NCBI GenBank assembly: GCA_963823735.1
Contig: CAWGMO010000002.1
Coordinates: 744,001 to 808,000 of the forward strand
DNA: 64,000 bases
Direction: 5' to 3'
From: Actinoallomurus sp963823735
GTDB taxonomy: Bacteria > Actinomycetota > Actinomycetes > Streptosporangiales > Streptosporangiaceae
A model generated the notes under the pieces. The model was not told the origin of the DNA and did no database searches. It was given only the letters and a program-made list of their open reading frames with translations. The position numbers and the translations under genes are program-made. Positions 24,852 through 35,676 of the stretch are shown one piece after another. Positions within the stretch are counted from its first letter, which is position 1. The number at the start of each line of letters is the position of its first letter.

Positions 24852-25533
24852 TCAGGCGCGCGAGCGGGGGTGGCGGCGGCGCGGGCAGGTGCGGGCCTTC
24901 GCCATCAGCGCCCGCATCTGGACCAGGGCGTGGGCCGGGTTGCGCAGGGGCGCCGGGAACGGCAGGCGTACGTCGTGGTGCGCCTCCAGGCGCTGGAGGC
25001 GCAGGACCATCCCGTAGCGGTCCAGGCGTACGGGGTCGACGCGGGTGACGCCGGACAGCAGGCGGGGCTCGACCAGCTGGGCCAGCAGCTCGACGGTGTC
25101 CTCGTGGGCGGCGGCCAGGTGCATGAGCATCTCCGCCTCCGTCTCGGCCAGCGGGTCCGGATCGGCGGTCACGACGTCGGCGGGCGCGACGGCGACCAGG
25201 CGGCCGGCGGCCTCCAGCGTGACCTCGGCGGGGGTGAACAGCAGCGCGACCGGCTCGCCCGTCAGGCTCAGGCGGCCCCTCAGCAGCACCCGTGCGCGTA
25301 CCCGGTCCGGGACGGAGATCGGCGCGACGTCCGTGAGCTCGACGGTCGCGTCCGTCACGCCTCCGGGCGCATGCGCGACCTCGGCGCCGAGGTGGCTCTC
25401 GACCGGGACGTTCAGCAGCAGGTCACCGGCGGCCTCGACGGTGTGCAGGCCGATCAGCTCGACCCGGTGGCCGTCGGTGGTGAGGGTGAGCGATCCCGCG
25501 CTGGGAACAGATACGGCGGCACGCGGTTGTCAT
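24852..25533 (-). pseudogene. DUF2470-like protein with disrupted 5' end
   Basis: The frame reads well from about 25519 to the stop at 24852. It starts with AAVSVPSAGSLTLTTDGHR, continues HTVEAAGDLLLNVPVESHLG and VELTDVAPISVPDRVRARV, and ends in a basic tail. This is the pattern of DUF2470 / FMN-binding-split-barrel-associated proteins, usually about 220-250 residues. But the frame has no ATG, GTG or TTG between the in-frame TGA at 25532 and GTG 25358, which would cut off about 55 well-conserved residues. Removing one base near 25520 would join ATG 25533 in the neighbouring frame to the good frame. So either a one-base insertion, a sequencing error, or a short 168-residue product from 25358. 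Confidence 0.6.
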
Positions 25534-25588
25534 CGTCAGGATCGGAGCGACCTTCCCCCGCCGCTCCGGCGCACCTGAGGAGAGACCC

Positions 25589-25939
25589 ATGTTCATCGCC
25601 TACGTCGTCGTGGGAGCCGTGCTGGCCGCGCTCCTGGCGTTCTCGGCACGCGCCAAGCTCACCAAGGACGAGAAGGTCACCAAGTCGATCACCAACCTGG
25701 GCGTGCCGCTCAGCTGGTTCCCGTTCCTGGCCGCCTGTGAGCTGGCCGGCGCGCTCGGGCTCATCGTCGGAATCTGGTTCGCGCCGCTCGGCATCGCCGC
25801 CGCCATCGGCGTCGTCCTCTACTTCGTCGGCGCGATCTCCGCCCACCTGCGCGGCGGCGACGCGAAGGGCGCGCCGACACCGCTCGTCGTACTGATCATC
25901 GCGGTGGCGGCGCTCGTACTGCGGGTCGTCTCGGCCTGA
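25589..25939 (+). CDS. DoxX-like four-span membrane protein
   Basis: A 116-residue integral membrane protein with four hydrophobic segments: AYVVVGAVLAALLAFSA, FLAACELAGALGLIVGIWF, IAAAIGVVLYFVGAISAH and LVVLIIAVAALVLRV. A conserved KLTKDEKVTKSITNLGVP loop lies after the first. This is the DoxX-like/DUF6069-type small family; some members aid redox or sulfur metabolism, but most are uncharacterised. GAGGAGAG lies before ATG 25589. It is divergent from the DUF2470-like gene with only 55 bp between, and a strong terminator follows. Confidence 0.85.
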   Translation: MFIAYVVVGAVLAALLAFSARAKLTKDEKVTKSITNLGVPLSWFPFLAACELAGALGLIVGIWFAPLGIAAAIGVVLYFVGAISAHLRGGDAKGAPTPLVVLIIAVAALVLRVVSA

Positions 25940-25945
25940 CCCGCC

Positions 25946-25980
25946 CACGGGCCGGCCCCGCCCGCGGGGACCGGCCCGTG
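25946..25980 (+). terminator. Strong hairpin terminator after the DoxX-like gene
   Basis: A perfect 10-bp outer stem (CACGGGCCGG and complement) extended by an inner CCCC/GGGG stem with one bulged A, 7 bp after the stop codon. Confidence 0.8.
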
Positions 25981-26046
25981 ACCGGCCGAACATGATCCCG
26001 TGCCGTATCCTTCGTCCGTCGTACACGGAGAAGCGGGGAACGGGGT

Positions 26047-26985
26047 GTGCCCGCGATGAGCGTGACCGGCACCGAACCGCTGGCGCATCGGGCTCTGTTC
26101 TACAGCGGCACGACCGAGTACCTGGCCGGTACCGTGCCGTTCATCGACCGTGGCCTGGAACTCGGCGAGCCGGTGCTGGTCGCCGTCCCCGGGCCCAACC
26201 TCCGTACGCTCACCGCCGGGCTGAGCGGCTCCGCCGCACGCGTACGCCTCGTGGACATGGCCGAGGCGGGGCGCAACCCCGGGCGCATCATCCCCCGCGT
26301 GCTGCGCGCGTTCGCCGACGCCCACCCGTACGGCCGCGTGCGCGTCGTCGCCGAGCCGGCCTGGCCCGGCCGCGCGGAACGCGAGTACCCGGCGTGCGTG
26401 CTGCACGAGGCGCTGTTCAACCTCGCCTTCGCCGGCCGCCAGGTCACGATGGTGTGCCCGTACGACGCGGACGCCCTGGACCCGCGCGTACTCGACGGCG
26501 CCGCGGCGACACACCCGGTCCTCGTCGACGGCAAGGGCGAGCGCGTCAGCTCGGACTACGACCTCGAACGCGTCCTGCGCGCCTGCAACCCGCCACTGCC
26601 CGAGCCGCCGGCCGTGCCGGCCGCGCTGGCCTTCGACGCGTCGAACCTCAGCGCCGCCCGCGCGCTGACCGTCGAACGGGCACGGCTCGCCGGGATGGCG
26701 CGCGACCGCATGGTCGACGTCGAACTCGTGGTCAGCGAACTCGCCGCGAACACCCTCACCCACGGCGGCGGCCGGGGCAGGCTGCGGCTGTGGATCGAGG
26801 ACGGCCACCTGGTCTGCGAGGTGAACGACGCGGGGCACATCACCGACCCGCTCGTGGGGCGGCGCCCGGTCGGCCCGGACGCCCCCGGCGGCCGTGGCGT
26901 GCTGCTGGTCAACCAGCTCTCCGACCTCGTGCGGCTGCACACCGGGCCCGGGGGTACGACGATGCGCGCCTACTTCGCGCTCTGA
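26047..26985 (+). CDS. MEDS-domain anti-sigma factor (RsbA-like serine kinase)
   Basis: A 312-residue two-domain regulator. The N-terminal MEDS sensory domain (about 12-180) starts HRALFYSGTTEYLAGTVPFI. The C-terminal HATPase domain has the N-box VSELAANTLTHGG, the G1 box CEVNDAGHI and the G2 box GGRGVLLVNQL, so it can bind ATP. Such proteins bind or phosphorylate anti-sigma antagonists and respond to stress or small molecules. A STAS antagonist gene lies convergently just 7 bp away and is the natural partner. The start GTG 26047 or ATG 26056 is uncertain; both follow a G-rich ribosome site. Confidence 0.88.
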   Translation: MPAMSVTGTEPLAHRALFYSGTTEYLAGTVPFIDRGLELGEPVLVAVPGPNLRTLTAGLSGSAARVRLVDMAEAGRNPGRIIPRVLRAFADAHPYGRVRVVAEPAWPGRAEREYPACVLHEALFNLAFAGRQVTMVCPYDADALDPRVLDGAAATHPVLVDGKGERVSSDYDLERVLRACNPPLPEPPAVPAALAFDASNLSAARALTVERARLAGMARDRMVDVELVVSELAANTLTHGGGRGRLRLWIEDGHLVCEVNDAGHITDPLVGRRPVGPDAPGGRGVLLVNQLSDLVRLHTGPGGTTMRAYFAL

Positions 26986-27007
26986 CGGACTCCTAGGAGG
27001 CCGTCAG
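26982..27007. terminator. Hairpin spanning both convergent stop codons
   Basis: CTGACGG and CCGTCAG flank a CTCC-TA-GGAG inner stem with one mismatch. The hairpin contains the TGA of the MEDS gene and the TAG of the STAS gene, so one element ends both messages. Confidence 0.7.
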
Positions 27008-27352
27008 ACCGTACGCGGCGAAGGCCTCGTCCAGCGAAGTGTGGATCGCGAAGGCGCGGTCCATGCCGGTGAGCTCCACGATGCGTGAGACCGACGGGGT
27101 CAGCCCCGCCAGGGAGATCGTCGCCTGAAGGTCCGTGGCACGGCGGCGGGCGCGTACGAGGACGCGAACACCCGTGGAGTCCATGAACAGCAGGCGGGTC
27201 AGGTCGAGGACCATGTGCGTGTGCGGCAGCTCGGAGGCGATCTGGACGGCCTTCTCGGCCTCCTCCGCCGTCGTGACGTCGAGTTCGCCGGCGAATGTCA
27301 CGACCACGCACGACCCGGTCGCGCCGACCTCGGCGGTGAGCCGTTCCTCCAT
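26993..27352 (-). CDS. STAS-domain anti-sigma factor antagonist
   Basis: A 119-residue SpoIIAA/RsbV-like protein. The core includes VVVTFAGELDVTTAEEAEKAV and the phospho-acceptor segment LLFMDSTGVRVLVRARRRA, where the Ser in DSTG is the conserved kinase target. In partner switching the unphosphorylated antagonist binds the anti-sigma kinase and frees the sigma factor; the convergent MEDS kinase gene is the likely partner. I chose ATG 27352 because GGGGGA lies just upstream; the frame is open for 30 codons further but those are not family-like. No sigma-factor gene is in the window. Confidence 0.9.
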   Translation of the reverse strand: MEERLTAEVGATGSCVVVTFAGELDVTTAEEAEKAVQIASELPHTHMVLDLTRLLFMDSTGVRVLVRARRRATDLQATISLAGLTPSVSRIVELTGMDRAFAIHTSLDEAFAAYGLTAS

Positions 27353-27420
27353 TACATCCCCCTGTTCGGTCCCGCGAGATCCACCAGCCGGATGATAAAC
27401 GCTCTCCCCCGGCGTACGAA

Positions 27421-27461
27421 GTTCCGGCCCGCGCCTGATCATGACGGGCGCGGGCCGGAAC
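27421..27461 (-). terminator. Strong hairpin terminator of the beta-helix/GH1/importer-2 operon
   Basis: A perfect 15-bp stem (GTTCCGGCCCGCGCC and complement) with an 11-base loop, 43 bp downstream of the last gene of the operon. Confidence 0.85.
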
Positions 27462-27503
27462 GGGGACGTCAGCCGCTACCGCGGCCGGTCACGGTCGACC
27501 TGA

Positions 27504-29657
<2,154 letters not shown>

Positions 29658-29697
29658 GGGGCTCTCCTGGCGGGGGGATCTCATGGATTCCGGAGAA

Positions 29698-31038
29698 TCA
29701 GGTCTGGTGGGTTCGGATCATCTCCGCGTATCGGCGGCCACTGGCCTTGATGGTGCGGGCCTGGGTGGCGAAGTCGACGTGGACCAGCCCGAACCGCTTG
29801 TCGTAGCCGTACGCCCACTCGAAGTTGTCGAGCAGGGACCAGGCGAAGTAGCCGCGTACGGGGGCTCCCCGGCGCACGGCACTGACGCAGGCTCCGACGT
29901 GTGATTCGAGGTGGGCGGTGCGCTCGGGGTCCTCGACGGAACCGTCCGTACGCACCTCGTCGGCGAACGCCGATCCGCTTTCGGTTACGTAGATCGTCGG
30001 GGCCTTGTAGTCGTCGGCCAGCCGGACCAGCAGCTGCTCCAGACCGGCCGGGTGCACCTCCCATCCCATCGCGGTGGTGTCCGCTCCCGGCACCGGTACC
30101 TGGCGGGCGTACGGAGCCGGGCCCCCGGGGTCGTCGGTGACGACCTGCCGGAAGTAGTAGTTGAGCCCGAGATAGTCCAGCGGAGCCGCGATCGTCTCCA
30201 GGTCGCCGTCGTGTACGGGCGGCTCGGTCCCGTACACCTCGACCATGTCGGCGGGGTAGCCGCGCCCGTGGATCGGGTCGAGCCACCAGCGGTTGACGTG
30301 CCCGTCCATGCGGACGGCGGCGGCGTGGTCGGCCTCGCTGTCGGAGGCGGGCTCGCAGGGGCTGAGGTTGTTCACGAGGCCGATGGAGGCGGGCAGCGTC
30401 GCGTTCGCGCGGATCGCCTCGACGCCGAGCCCGTGCGCGAGCTGCAGGTGGTGCGAGGCGCGTACGGCGGCGGTGAGGTCCTTCTTCCCCGGCGCCATGT
30501 CGCCGTCGAGGTGGCCGATCCAGGCGGAGCACAGCGGCTCGTTGAGGGTCGTCCAGTCGGTGACGCGGTCGCCCAGCGCGCGCGTGACGACCGCGGCGTA
30601 CTCGGCGAACCGGTAGGCGGTGTCGCGCTCCGGCCAGCCGCCGAGGTCCTCCAGGGTCTGCGGGAGGTCCCAGTGGTAGAGGGTCACGAACGGCCGGATG
30701 CCGGCGTCGAGGAGCCCGTCGACGAGGCGGTCGTAGAAGGCGAGGCCCGGCGCGTTGACCTCGCCGGAACCGGACGGGACCACTCGCGGCCACGCGACGG
30801 AGAACCGGTACGCGCCGAGGCCCAGCTCCCGCATCAGCCCGATGTCCTCGCGCCAGCGGTGGTAGTGGTCGCACGCGACGTCGCCGTTGTCACCGTTGTC
30901 GATCGCACCGGGGACCCGGGTGAAGGTGTCCCAGATCGAGGGGAGCCGGCCGTCCTCGGTGGCGGCGCCTTCGACCTGGTACGCCGCGGTGGCGGCCCCC
31001 CAGACGAATCCGGGGTCGAGAGCGGTCAGGTCGTCCAT
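29698..31038 (-). CDS. GH1 beta-glucosidase-type glycosidase
   Basis: A 446-residue intracellular family 1 glycosidase (no signal peptide). The start FVWGAATAAYQVEGA, the acid/base Glu167 in DWTTLNEPL and the nucleophile Glu353 in IYVTESGSAF are all present. The usual TENG at the nucleophile is TESG here, a mild variation. The retaining mechanism would cleave beta-glucosides or similar disaccharides imported by the adjacent ABC system. ATG 31038 is preceded by AAAGGAG at 5 bases; a start 14 codons earlier would overlap the permease gene end. It is followed 40 bp later by the secreted beta-helix enzyme. Confidence 0.93.
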   Translation of the reverse strand: MDDLTALDPGFVWGAATAAYQVEGAATEDGRLPSIWDTFTRVPGAIDNGDNGDVACDHYHRWREDIGLMRELGLGAYRFSVAWPRVVPSGSGEVNAPGLAFYDRLVDGLLDAGIRPFVTLYHWDLPQTLEDLGGWPERDTAYRFAEYAAVVTRALGDRVTDWTTLNEPLCSAWIGHLDGDMAPGKKDLTAAVRASHHLQLAHGLGVEAIRANATLPASIGLVNNLSPCEPASDSEADHAAAVRMDGHVNRWWLDPIHGRGYPADMVEVYGTEPPVHDGDLETIAAPLDYLGLNYYFRQVVTDDPGGPAPYARQVPVPGADTTAMGWEVHPAGLEQLLVRLADDYKAPTIYVTESGSAFADEVRTDGSVEDPERTAHLESHVGACVSAVRRGAPVRGYFAWSLLDNFEWAYGYDKRFGLVHVDFATQARTIKASGRRYAEMIRTHQT

Positions 31039-31076
31039 GGAGCTCCTTTTGTGAAAACTGCGAGCGGGGGTGCGGG

Positions 31077-31916
31077 TCACTTCACGGCGCCCGCGGTCAG
31101 GCCTGCGACCAGGTAGCGCTGGAGCAGCAGGAAGCCGATGACGATGGGGGTCGAGACGACCAGCGCCGCCGCCATCACCTGGTTCCAGTAGACGTCCGTC
31201 TGGGTGGAGTACTGCTGCAGGCCGATCGCGAGGGTCCGGGTCTTCTCGTCCGTCATCACGGAGGCGAACAGGACCTCGCCCCAGGCCGTCATGAAGGCGT
31301 AGATGGCCACCGCGACGATCCCCGGGATCGCGGTCGGGACGACCACGCGCAGCAGCGCGCCGATCGGCCCGTTCCCGTCGACCTGCGCGGCCTCGTCCAG
31401 CTCACGCGGGATCGAGTCGAAGTACCCGGCCAGCATCCAGATCGAGAACGGCAGCGAGAACGTCAGGTACGTGACGATCAGGCCGAGCCGGCTGCCGTAC
31501 AGCTCGATCCCGGTCGTCTCGCCGATGTTGACGAAGATCAGGAACAACGGGAGCAGGAAGAGGATGCCGGGGAACATCTGCGTGGACAGCACCGTCACCG
31601 AGAAGATCCGGCGGCCGGGGAAGCGGAACCTGCTGATGGAGTACGCCGCGAACACCGCGAGCGTCACCGAGATGACCGTCGCGCTCGTCGACACGACCAG
31701 GCTGTTGAGGAAGTAGCGGCCGAGCGGGATCGTCTTCCAGATGTCCAGGAACGGACGGACCGTGACGGTCGACGGCACCCAGTGGAACGCCCCCTGCACC
31801 TCGCCCAGCGGCTTCAGCGAGGAGCTGACCATCACGTACAGCGGGCCCAGCGTGAAGATCGTCAGACCGCCCAGGACGATCCAGCGGACGATCCGCAGCC
31901 AGCGCGGCTCAGACAT
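31077..31916 (-). CDS. Sugar ABC transporter permease, MalG type (importer 2)
   Basis: A 279-residue six-span permease. The N-terminal span WIVLGGLTIFTLGPLYVM leads to SSSLKP, and the EAA loop is LDEAAQVDGNGPIGALLRVV. The C-terminal QRYLVAGLTAGAVK is typical of MalG. It overlaps the MalF-type gene by 8 bp and lies between it and the GH1 gene. Together they import an oligosaccharide, probably a beta-glucoside. There is no ATPase gene nearby, so a shared MsiK-type ATPase is required. Confidence 0.93.
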   Translation of the reverse strand: MSEPRWLRIVRWIVLGGLTIFTLGPLYVMVSSSLKPLGEVQGAFHWVPSTVTVRPFLDIWKTIPLGRYFLNSLVVSTSATVISVTLAVFAAYSISRFRFPGRRIFSVTVLSTQMFPGILFLLPLFLIFVNIGETTGIELYGSRLGLIVTYLTFSLPFSIWMLAGYFDSIPRELDEAAQVDGNGPIGALLRVVVPTAIPGIVAVAIYAFMTAWGEVLFASVMTDEKTRTLAIGLQQYSTQTDVYWNQVMAAALVVSTPIVIGFLLLQRYLVAGLTAGAVK

Positions 31917-32892
31917 CGGACCTCCTCCGGCCCGTCGCGACCAGGTAGATCGCGGTGACCAGCAGCAGGAACAGCAGCAGGAGGACCGACATCGCCGACC
32001 CCTCGCCGAAGTTCCAGGTCACGAAGGAGGCCTGGTAGATGTGGATCGAGATCAGGTCGGCCTGTACCGGCGCGGACCTGCCGAACAGCACGTACGGCGT
32101 GTTGAAGTCGTTGAACGTCCACAGGAACAGCACGAGGATGAGCACCTGGTTGACCGGGCGCAGCATCGGGAGCGTGACCGAGCGGAGCTGGCGCAGCCAG
32201 CTCGCGCCGTCCAGGGCGCTGGCCTCGTACAGGTCCGCCGGGATGTTCTGCAGCCCCGCCATCAGGATGAGGAACGCGAACGGCCACGAGCGCCAGACCG
32301 AGACGACGACGAGCGCCAGGAAGCTGTGCCCGCCGATCAGCCAGAACGGCGCGTGCGTCCCGGTGCCCTGAAGGTGCAGGTCGTCGCCGAACAGGTGGTT
32401 CACCAGGCCGTTCTCGCGCTGGAGCATGAACGCCCAGGTGATGACGGCCGCGTACAGCGGCAGCGCGTACGGGACCAGGAAGAGGGTGCGCAGCAGGCTG
32501 CGGCCGCGGAACTGCCCCTGCATGAGCACCGCGGCGGCCGTACCGAACAACCAGGACAGGCCCACTGACAGGACCGTGAACTCCGCCGTCGTCCAGAAGG
32601 ACTTCAGCAGCGCCTCCCCGACCGGCGCGTTCACGTCGACGGCGAGCCTGTAGTTCGACAGCCCGGCGCCGGGCGCCGCCGACCAGTTACGGATGAAGAA
32701 CTGGGTCAGGTGCAGGAAGCTCATCCCGATGCCGACGAGCATCGGCACGATGTGGACGAGCAGCTCGAACAGCAGGGCGGGGATCAGCAGGAGGTACGGC
32801 AGGGCGACACGTCCGCGTGAACGCGGCGAGCGCCGGACCGGCTTCTCATCGGGTACGTGCTCGACCGCCGGGGGCGACGTCGTGGATGTCAT
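31909..32892 (-). CDS. Sugar ABC transporter permease, MalF type (importer 2)
   Basis: A 327-residue permease with a Pro/Arg-rich cytoplasmic N-terminus (about 1-27). Six spans follow, starting LPYLLLIPALLFELLVHIVP, with the EAA loop LYEASALDGASWLRQLRSVT. AAGGAA precedes ATG 32892. It forms a heterodimer with the MalG-type protein encoded downstream. It lies 58 bp after the binding-protein gene, the first gene of the operon. Confidence 0.93.
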   Translation of the reverse strand: MTSTTSPPAVEHVPDEKPVRRSPRSRGRVALPYLLLIPALLFELLVHIVPMLVGIGMSFLHLTQFFIRNWSAAPGAGLSNYRLAVDVNAPVGEALLKSFWTTAEFTVLSVGLSWLFGTAAAVLMQGQFRGRSLLRTLFLVPYALPLYAAVITWAFMLQRENGLVNHLFGDDLHLQGTGTHAPFWLIGGHSFLALVVVSVWRSWPFAFLILMAGLQNIPADLYEASALDGASWLRQLRSVTLPMLRPVNQVLILVLFLWTFNDFNTPYVLFGRSAPVQADLISIHIYQASFVTWNFGEGSAMSVLLLLFLLLVTAIYLVATGRRRSDV

Positions 32893-32950
32893 GGGGTTCC
32901 TTCGGGGTGTCGCCCGCCCGTCCGCGCGAGGCGGGCGGGCCGGCGGGGCG

Positions 32951-34267
32951 TCAGCCGCCTGCGGCCAGCTGCTGGTCCGCCTGGTCGAGCTTGGCCTTCA
33001 CGTACGCGTCCGTGATCGGCTTGCCGTTCGCCGCGTCGGCGAACATCGTCTTCATCGCGCCACCGACGAGGGTCTCGAACTGGCTCTCCTGCGGCACCTC
33101 GGGCAGCGGCTCGGCGCTCGACGCGAGCACCTGCTGGAACACCTTGGTGGAGGCTCCCTGGAACGCCGGGTCGGAGTACGCGTCGTTCACGACGGGCAGC
33201 GAGCCGTACGTCTTGTTGAGGAGCTTCTGCTCGGCGGAGCTCGTCATGAACTTGACGAACTTCAGCGCGCCGTCCTTGTTCTTGGTGTTCTTGAACACCG
33301 AGAGGTTGATGCCGGCCACGAAGCTGTTCACGTGCCGCCCGCCCGGGGGCACGGGGTCCGGGAACGGGATCGGCGCGACGCCCAGGTCGTCCATGTTCAT
33401 GCCGACGAGCTTGAACGAGCCCTCCGAGGCCTGGTTCATGAACATCGCGGCCTTGCCGGAGGCGAGGTCCTTGAGCGAGGTGCTCGTGTCGGTGTACTCC
33501 GCGTCGCTCGGGTTGACGATCTTGTCGACCGCCATCAGGTCCACGTACTGCTTGATCGCGGCGACCTCCTGCGCGGAGGACAGGTGCGGCTTGCCGGAGG
33601 CGTCGAAGAGCTGTGCGCCCTGCTGCGCGCCGAGGATCGCGGCGTGGTGGGAGTTCTCGGTGACCTGGCCGGCCTGGAGGGTGAGGCCCCAGTGGCCGGG
33701 CTTGGTGAGCTTCTTGCCGTCGGCGACCAGCTCGGTCCACGTCGCCGGCGGGTGGTCGATGCCGGCCGCGGCGAACATCTTCTTGTTGTAGTACAGCCCG
33801 TAGGCCTGCCCGTAGAGCGGGACTCCCGCGGGCGCCTTGCCGGTGGCGCCGGTGGCGGCCAGGCTCGGGCCCAGGAAGCGGCTCTTGCCGCCGATGGTGT
33901 TCAGCGTGGCGTCGTCGAACGGCAGCAGCGCCCCGGTGGCCTGGAGCGACGCCGACCAGGTGTTGCCGATGTTGAGGACGTCCGGCCCCTGGCCCGACGT
34001 CGTGGCGGCCAGGATCCGGTTGAGCAGATCCGGCCAGCCGATCACCTGCAGGTTGACCTTGATGCCGGTCTCCTGGGTGAATTTGGCGAGCTCCGGCTGG
34101 AGCACCTGCTTGTCGTTGTCCAGGCTCGTCCCCTGGTTCGAGGCCCAGTAGGTGAGCGTCTGGGTCGACGACTTGTCGCTCTTACTTCCGCCGCTTCCGC
34201 AACCGGCGGCGGCGGACACGGCGAGAAGCGCCAGCGCCGCCACCGGAGTGATCTTTCGTATGCGCAC
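32951..34267 (-). CDS. Sugar-binding lipoprotein of ABC importer 2
   Basis: A 438-residue family-1 solute-binding protein. The signal peptide MRIRKITPVAALALLAVS ends in lipobox SAAAGC. The mature part has TLTYWASNQGTSLDNDKQV at the start and a NKKMFAAAGIDHPPATWTEL segment nearly identical to that of importer 1. I chose GTG 34267, with GAGGA 7 bases upstream, which gives a compact signal peptide; an ATG 8 codons earlier is possible. The gene heads an operon with two permeases, GH1 and the secreted beta-helix enzyme. The divergent ROK-family regulator gene is the likely repressor, responding to a sugar. Confidence 0.9.
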   Translation of the reverse strand: MRIRKITPVAALALLAVSAAAGCGSGGSKSDKSSTQTLTYWASNQGTSLDNDKQVLQPELAKFTQETGIKVNLQVIGWPDLLNRILAATTSGQGPDVLNIGNTWSASLQATGALLPFDDATLNTIGGKSRFLGPSLAATGATGKAPAGVPLYGQAYGLYYNKKMFAAAGIDHPPATWTELVADGKKLTKPGHWGLTLQAGQVTENSHHAAILGAQQGAQLFDASGKPHLSSAQEVAAIKQYVDLMAVDKIVNPSDAEYTDTSTSLKDLASGKAAMFMNQASEGSFKLVGMNMDDLGVAPIPFPDPVPPGGRHVNSFVAGINLSVFKNTKNKDGALKFVKFMTSSAEQKLLNKTYGSLPVVNDAYSDPAFQGASTKVFQQVLASSAEPLPEVPQESQFETLVGGAMKTMFADAANGKPITDAYVKAKLDQADQQLAAGG

Positions 34268-34464
34268 GATGGGTCCTCGTGACGTCGTCATGGCCCCTGT
34301 GAAAGGAGCCGAGGCGGGTGCCGCGCCCTTGCGACACGACTTATTTCATGGCGTGATTTAATCCGGGTGAAACGGACACGTCAAGAGGTCCGCCCAACCT
34401 GGCCGTCCTGGTCGCTCTCTTCTTGATTTACTTGTTATAAGACGTGAAAAACCGGAGGGAACGA
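34268..34464. promoter_or_regulatory. Divergent promoter/operator region, importer 2 and ROK regulator
   Basis: A 197-bp spacer with A/T-rich islands unusual for this genome: CGACTTATTTCATGGCGTGA near 34338-34357 and CTTGATTTACTTGTTATAAG at about 34422-34441. ROK repressors of the NagC/XylR type bind A/T-rich sites, so these are candidate operators. The second overlaps the likely promoter of the regulator gene. GGAGGGA before ATG 34465 is its ribosome site. No perfect palindrome is present. Confidence 0.5.
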
Positions 34465-35676
34465 ATGGCTGAGCGCAGGCGGGGCACTGTGCGAGACCTT
34501 CGACGGGACAACAGGTCCGTACTGCTGTGGTCGCTGTACTTCGACCAGCCGCTGAGCAGGCAGGACCTCAGCCGGGCGACCGGCCTGAGCCCGGCGTCGG
34601 TGAGCAACGTCGTGCGCGACCTCATCGACGAGGGCATCGTGGTCGAGGCCGGGTCCGTGGACTCCGACGGCGGCCGCCCGCGCGTGCTCCTGCGGGTCGA
34701 CCCCGACCACGGGTACGTCGTCGGGGTGGACGTCGGCGAGACGCGGATCCGCGTGGAGCTGTTCGACCTGGCGATGACCAAGCGCGCCGAGGCCGACCAT
34801 CCCCTCAACCCGGGCGACAACGGCGCCGGCCTGGTCGTCGACCGGATTCTGGAGGGGCTGGCGGCCGTGCTGGCGAGCAGCGGCGTCGACCCCTCGGACG
34901 TGCTCGGCGTGGGCGTCGGCGTGCCCGGCGTGGTCGAGCAGGGGTCCGAGGTGCTCGTGCACGGGCAGACCTACGGATGGGACGCGGTCCCGCTGGAGCG
35001 GCTGCTGCGCGCCGGCACGGACCTGCCGCTGCACATCGAGAACGGCGCGAAGACCATGGGCCAGGCCGAGGTGTGGTTCGGCGCGGGCCGCGGCGCGCGG
35101 CACGCTGTCGTCGCGCTGATCGGCTCCGGCGTCGGCGCGAGCATCATCACGAACGGCTCGATCCTGCGCGGATCGACCTCCAGTGCCGGCGAGTGGGGCC
35201 ACACGGTCGTGCGCGTCGGCGGGCGGTCCTGCCGGTGCGGGTCGGCCGGCTGCCTGGAGGCCTACGTCGGCGCCGAGGCGATCCTCGACCGGTACGGCCG
35301 CTCGAACGCCGGCGACGACCAGGAGTCCGCGCTCGCCGCCCTCGTCGAGGCCGCCTCCACCTCGGCGGACGCCGCCGAGGTGCTGGAGGAGACCGCGCTG
35401 TACCTCGGCGCGGGCATCGCCGACCTGATCAACCTGTTCGACCCGGAGCGGATCATCCTGGGCGGCTGGACCGGGCTGCTCCTCGGCGAGCGGCTCCTGC
35501 CCGCGATCCGTGAGTCCGCGCGCCGTCACGCGCTGCGGCACCCGTTCGCCGAGACGTCGATCGAACTGTGCCGCCTCGGCCCGGACGCCGTCGCCCTCGG
35601 CGCCGCGACCCTGCCGGTGGAGCGGTTCCTCAGCGGCGCGGCGCCCGTGACCGCCGAGAGCCGCTCGGTCGGATGA
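34465..35676 (+). CDS. ROK-family transcriptional repressor
   Basis: A 403-residue NagC/XylR-type regulator. An N-terminal winged HTH (about 13-65) includes QPLSRQDLSRATGLSPASVS. A ROK sugar-kinase-fold domain follows with VVGVDVGETRIRVEL, the GSGVGASIITNGSILRGSTS segment, and the zinc motif CRCGSAGCLEAY. It most likely represses the divergent importer-2/GH1 operon until an imported sugar binds. ATG 34465 follows GGAGGGA; a GTG 7 codons earlier lies in the ribosome site. The downstream FAD-oxidoreductase gene overlaps its stop as ATGA. Confidence 0.92.
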   Translation: MAERRRGTVRDLRRDNRSVLLWSLYFDQPLSRQDLSRATGLSPASVSNVVRDLIDEGIVVEAGSVDSDGGRPRVLLRVDPDHGYVVGVDVGETRIRVELFDLAMTKRAEADHPLNPGDNGAGLVVDRILEGLAAVLASSGVDPSDVLGVGVGVPGVVEQGSEVLVHGQTYGWDAVPLERLLRAGTDLPLHIENGAKTMGQAEVWFGAGRGARHAVVALIGSGVGASIITNGSILRGSTSSAGEWGHTVVRVGGRSCRCGSAGCLEAYVGAEAILDRYGRSNAGDDQESALAALVEAASTSADAAEVLEETALYLGAGIADLINLFDPERIILGGWTGLLLGERLLPAIRESARRHALRHPFAETSIELCRLGPDAVALGAATLPVERFLSGAAPVTAESRSVG

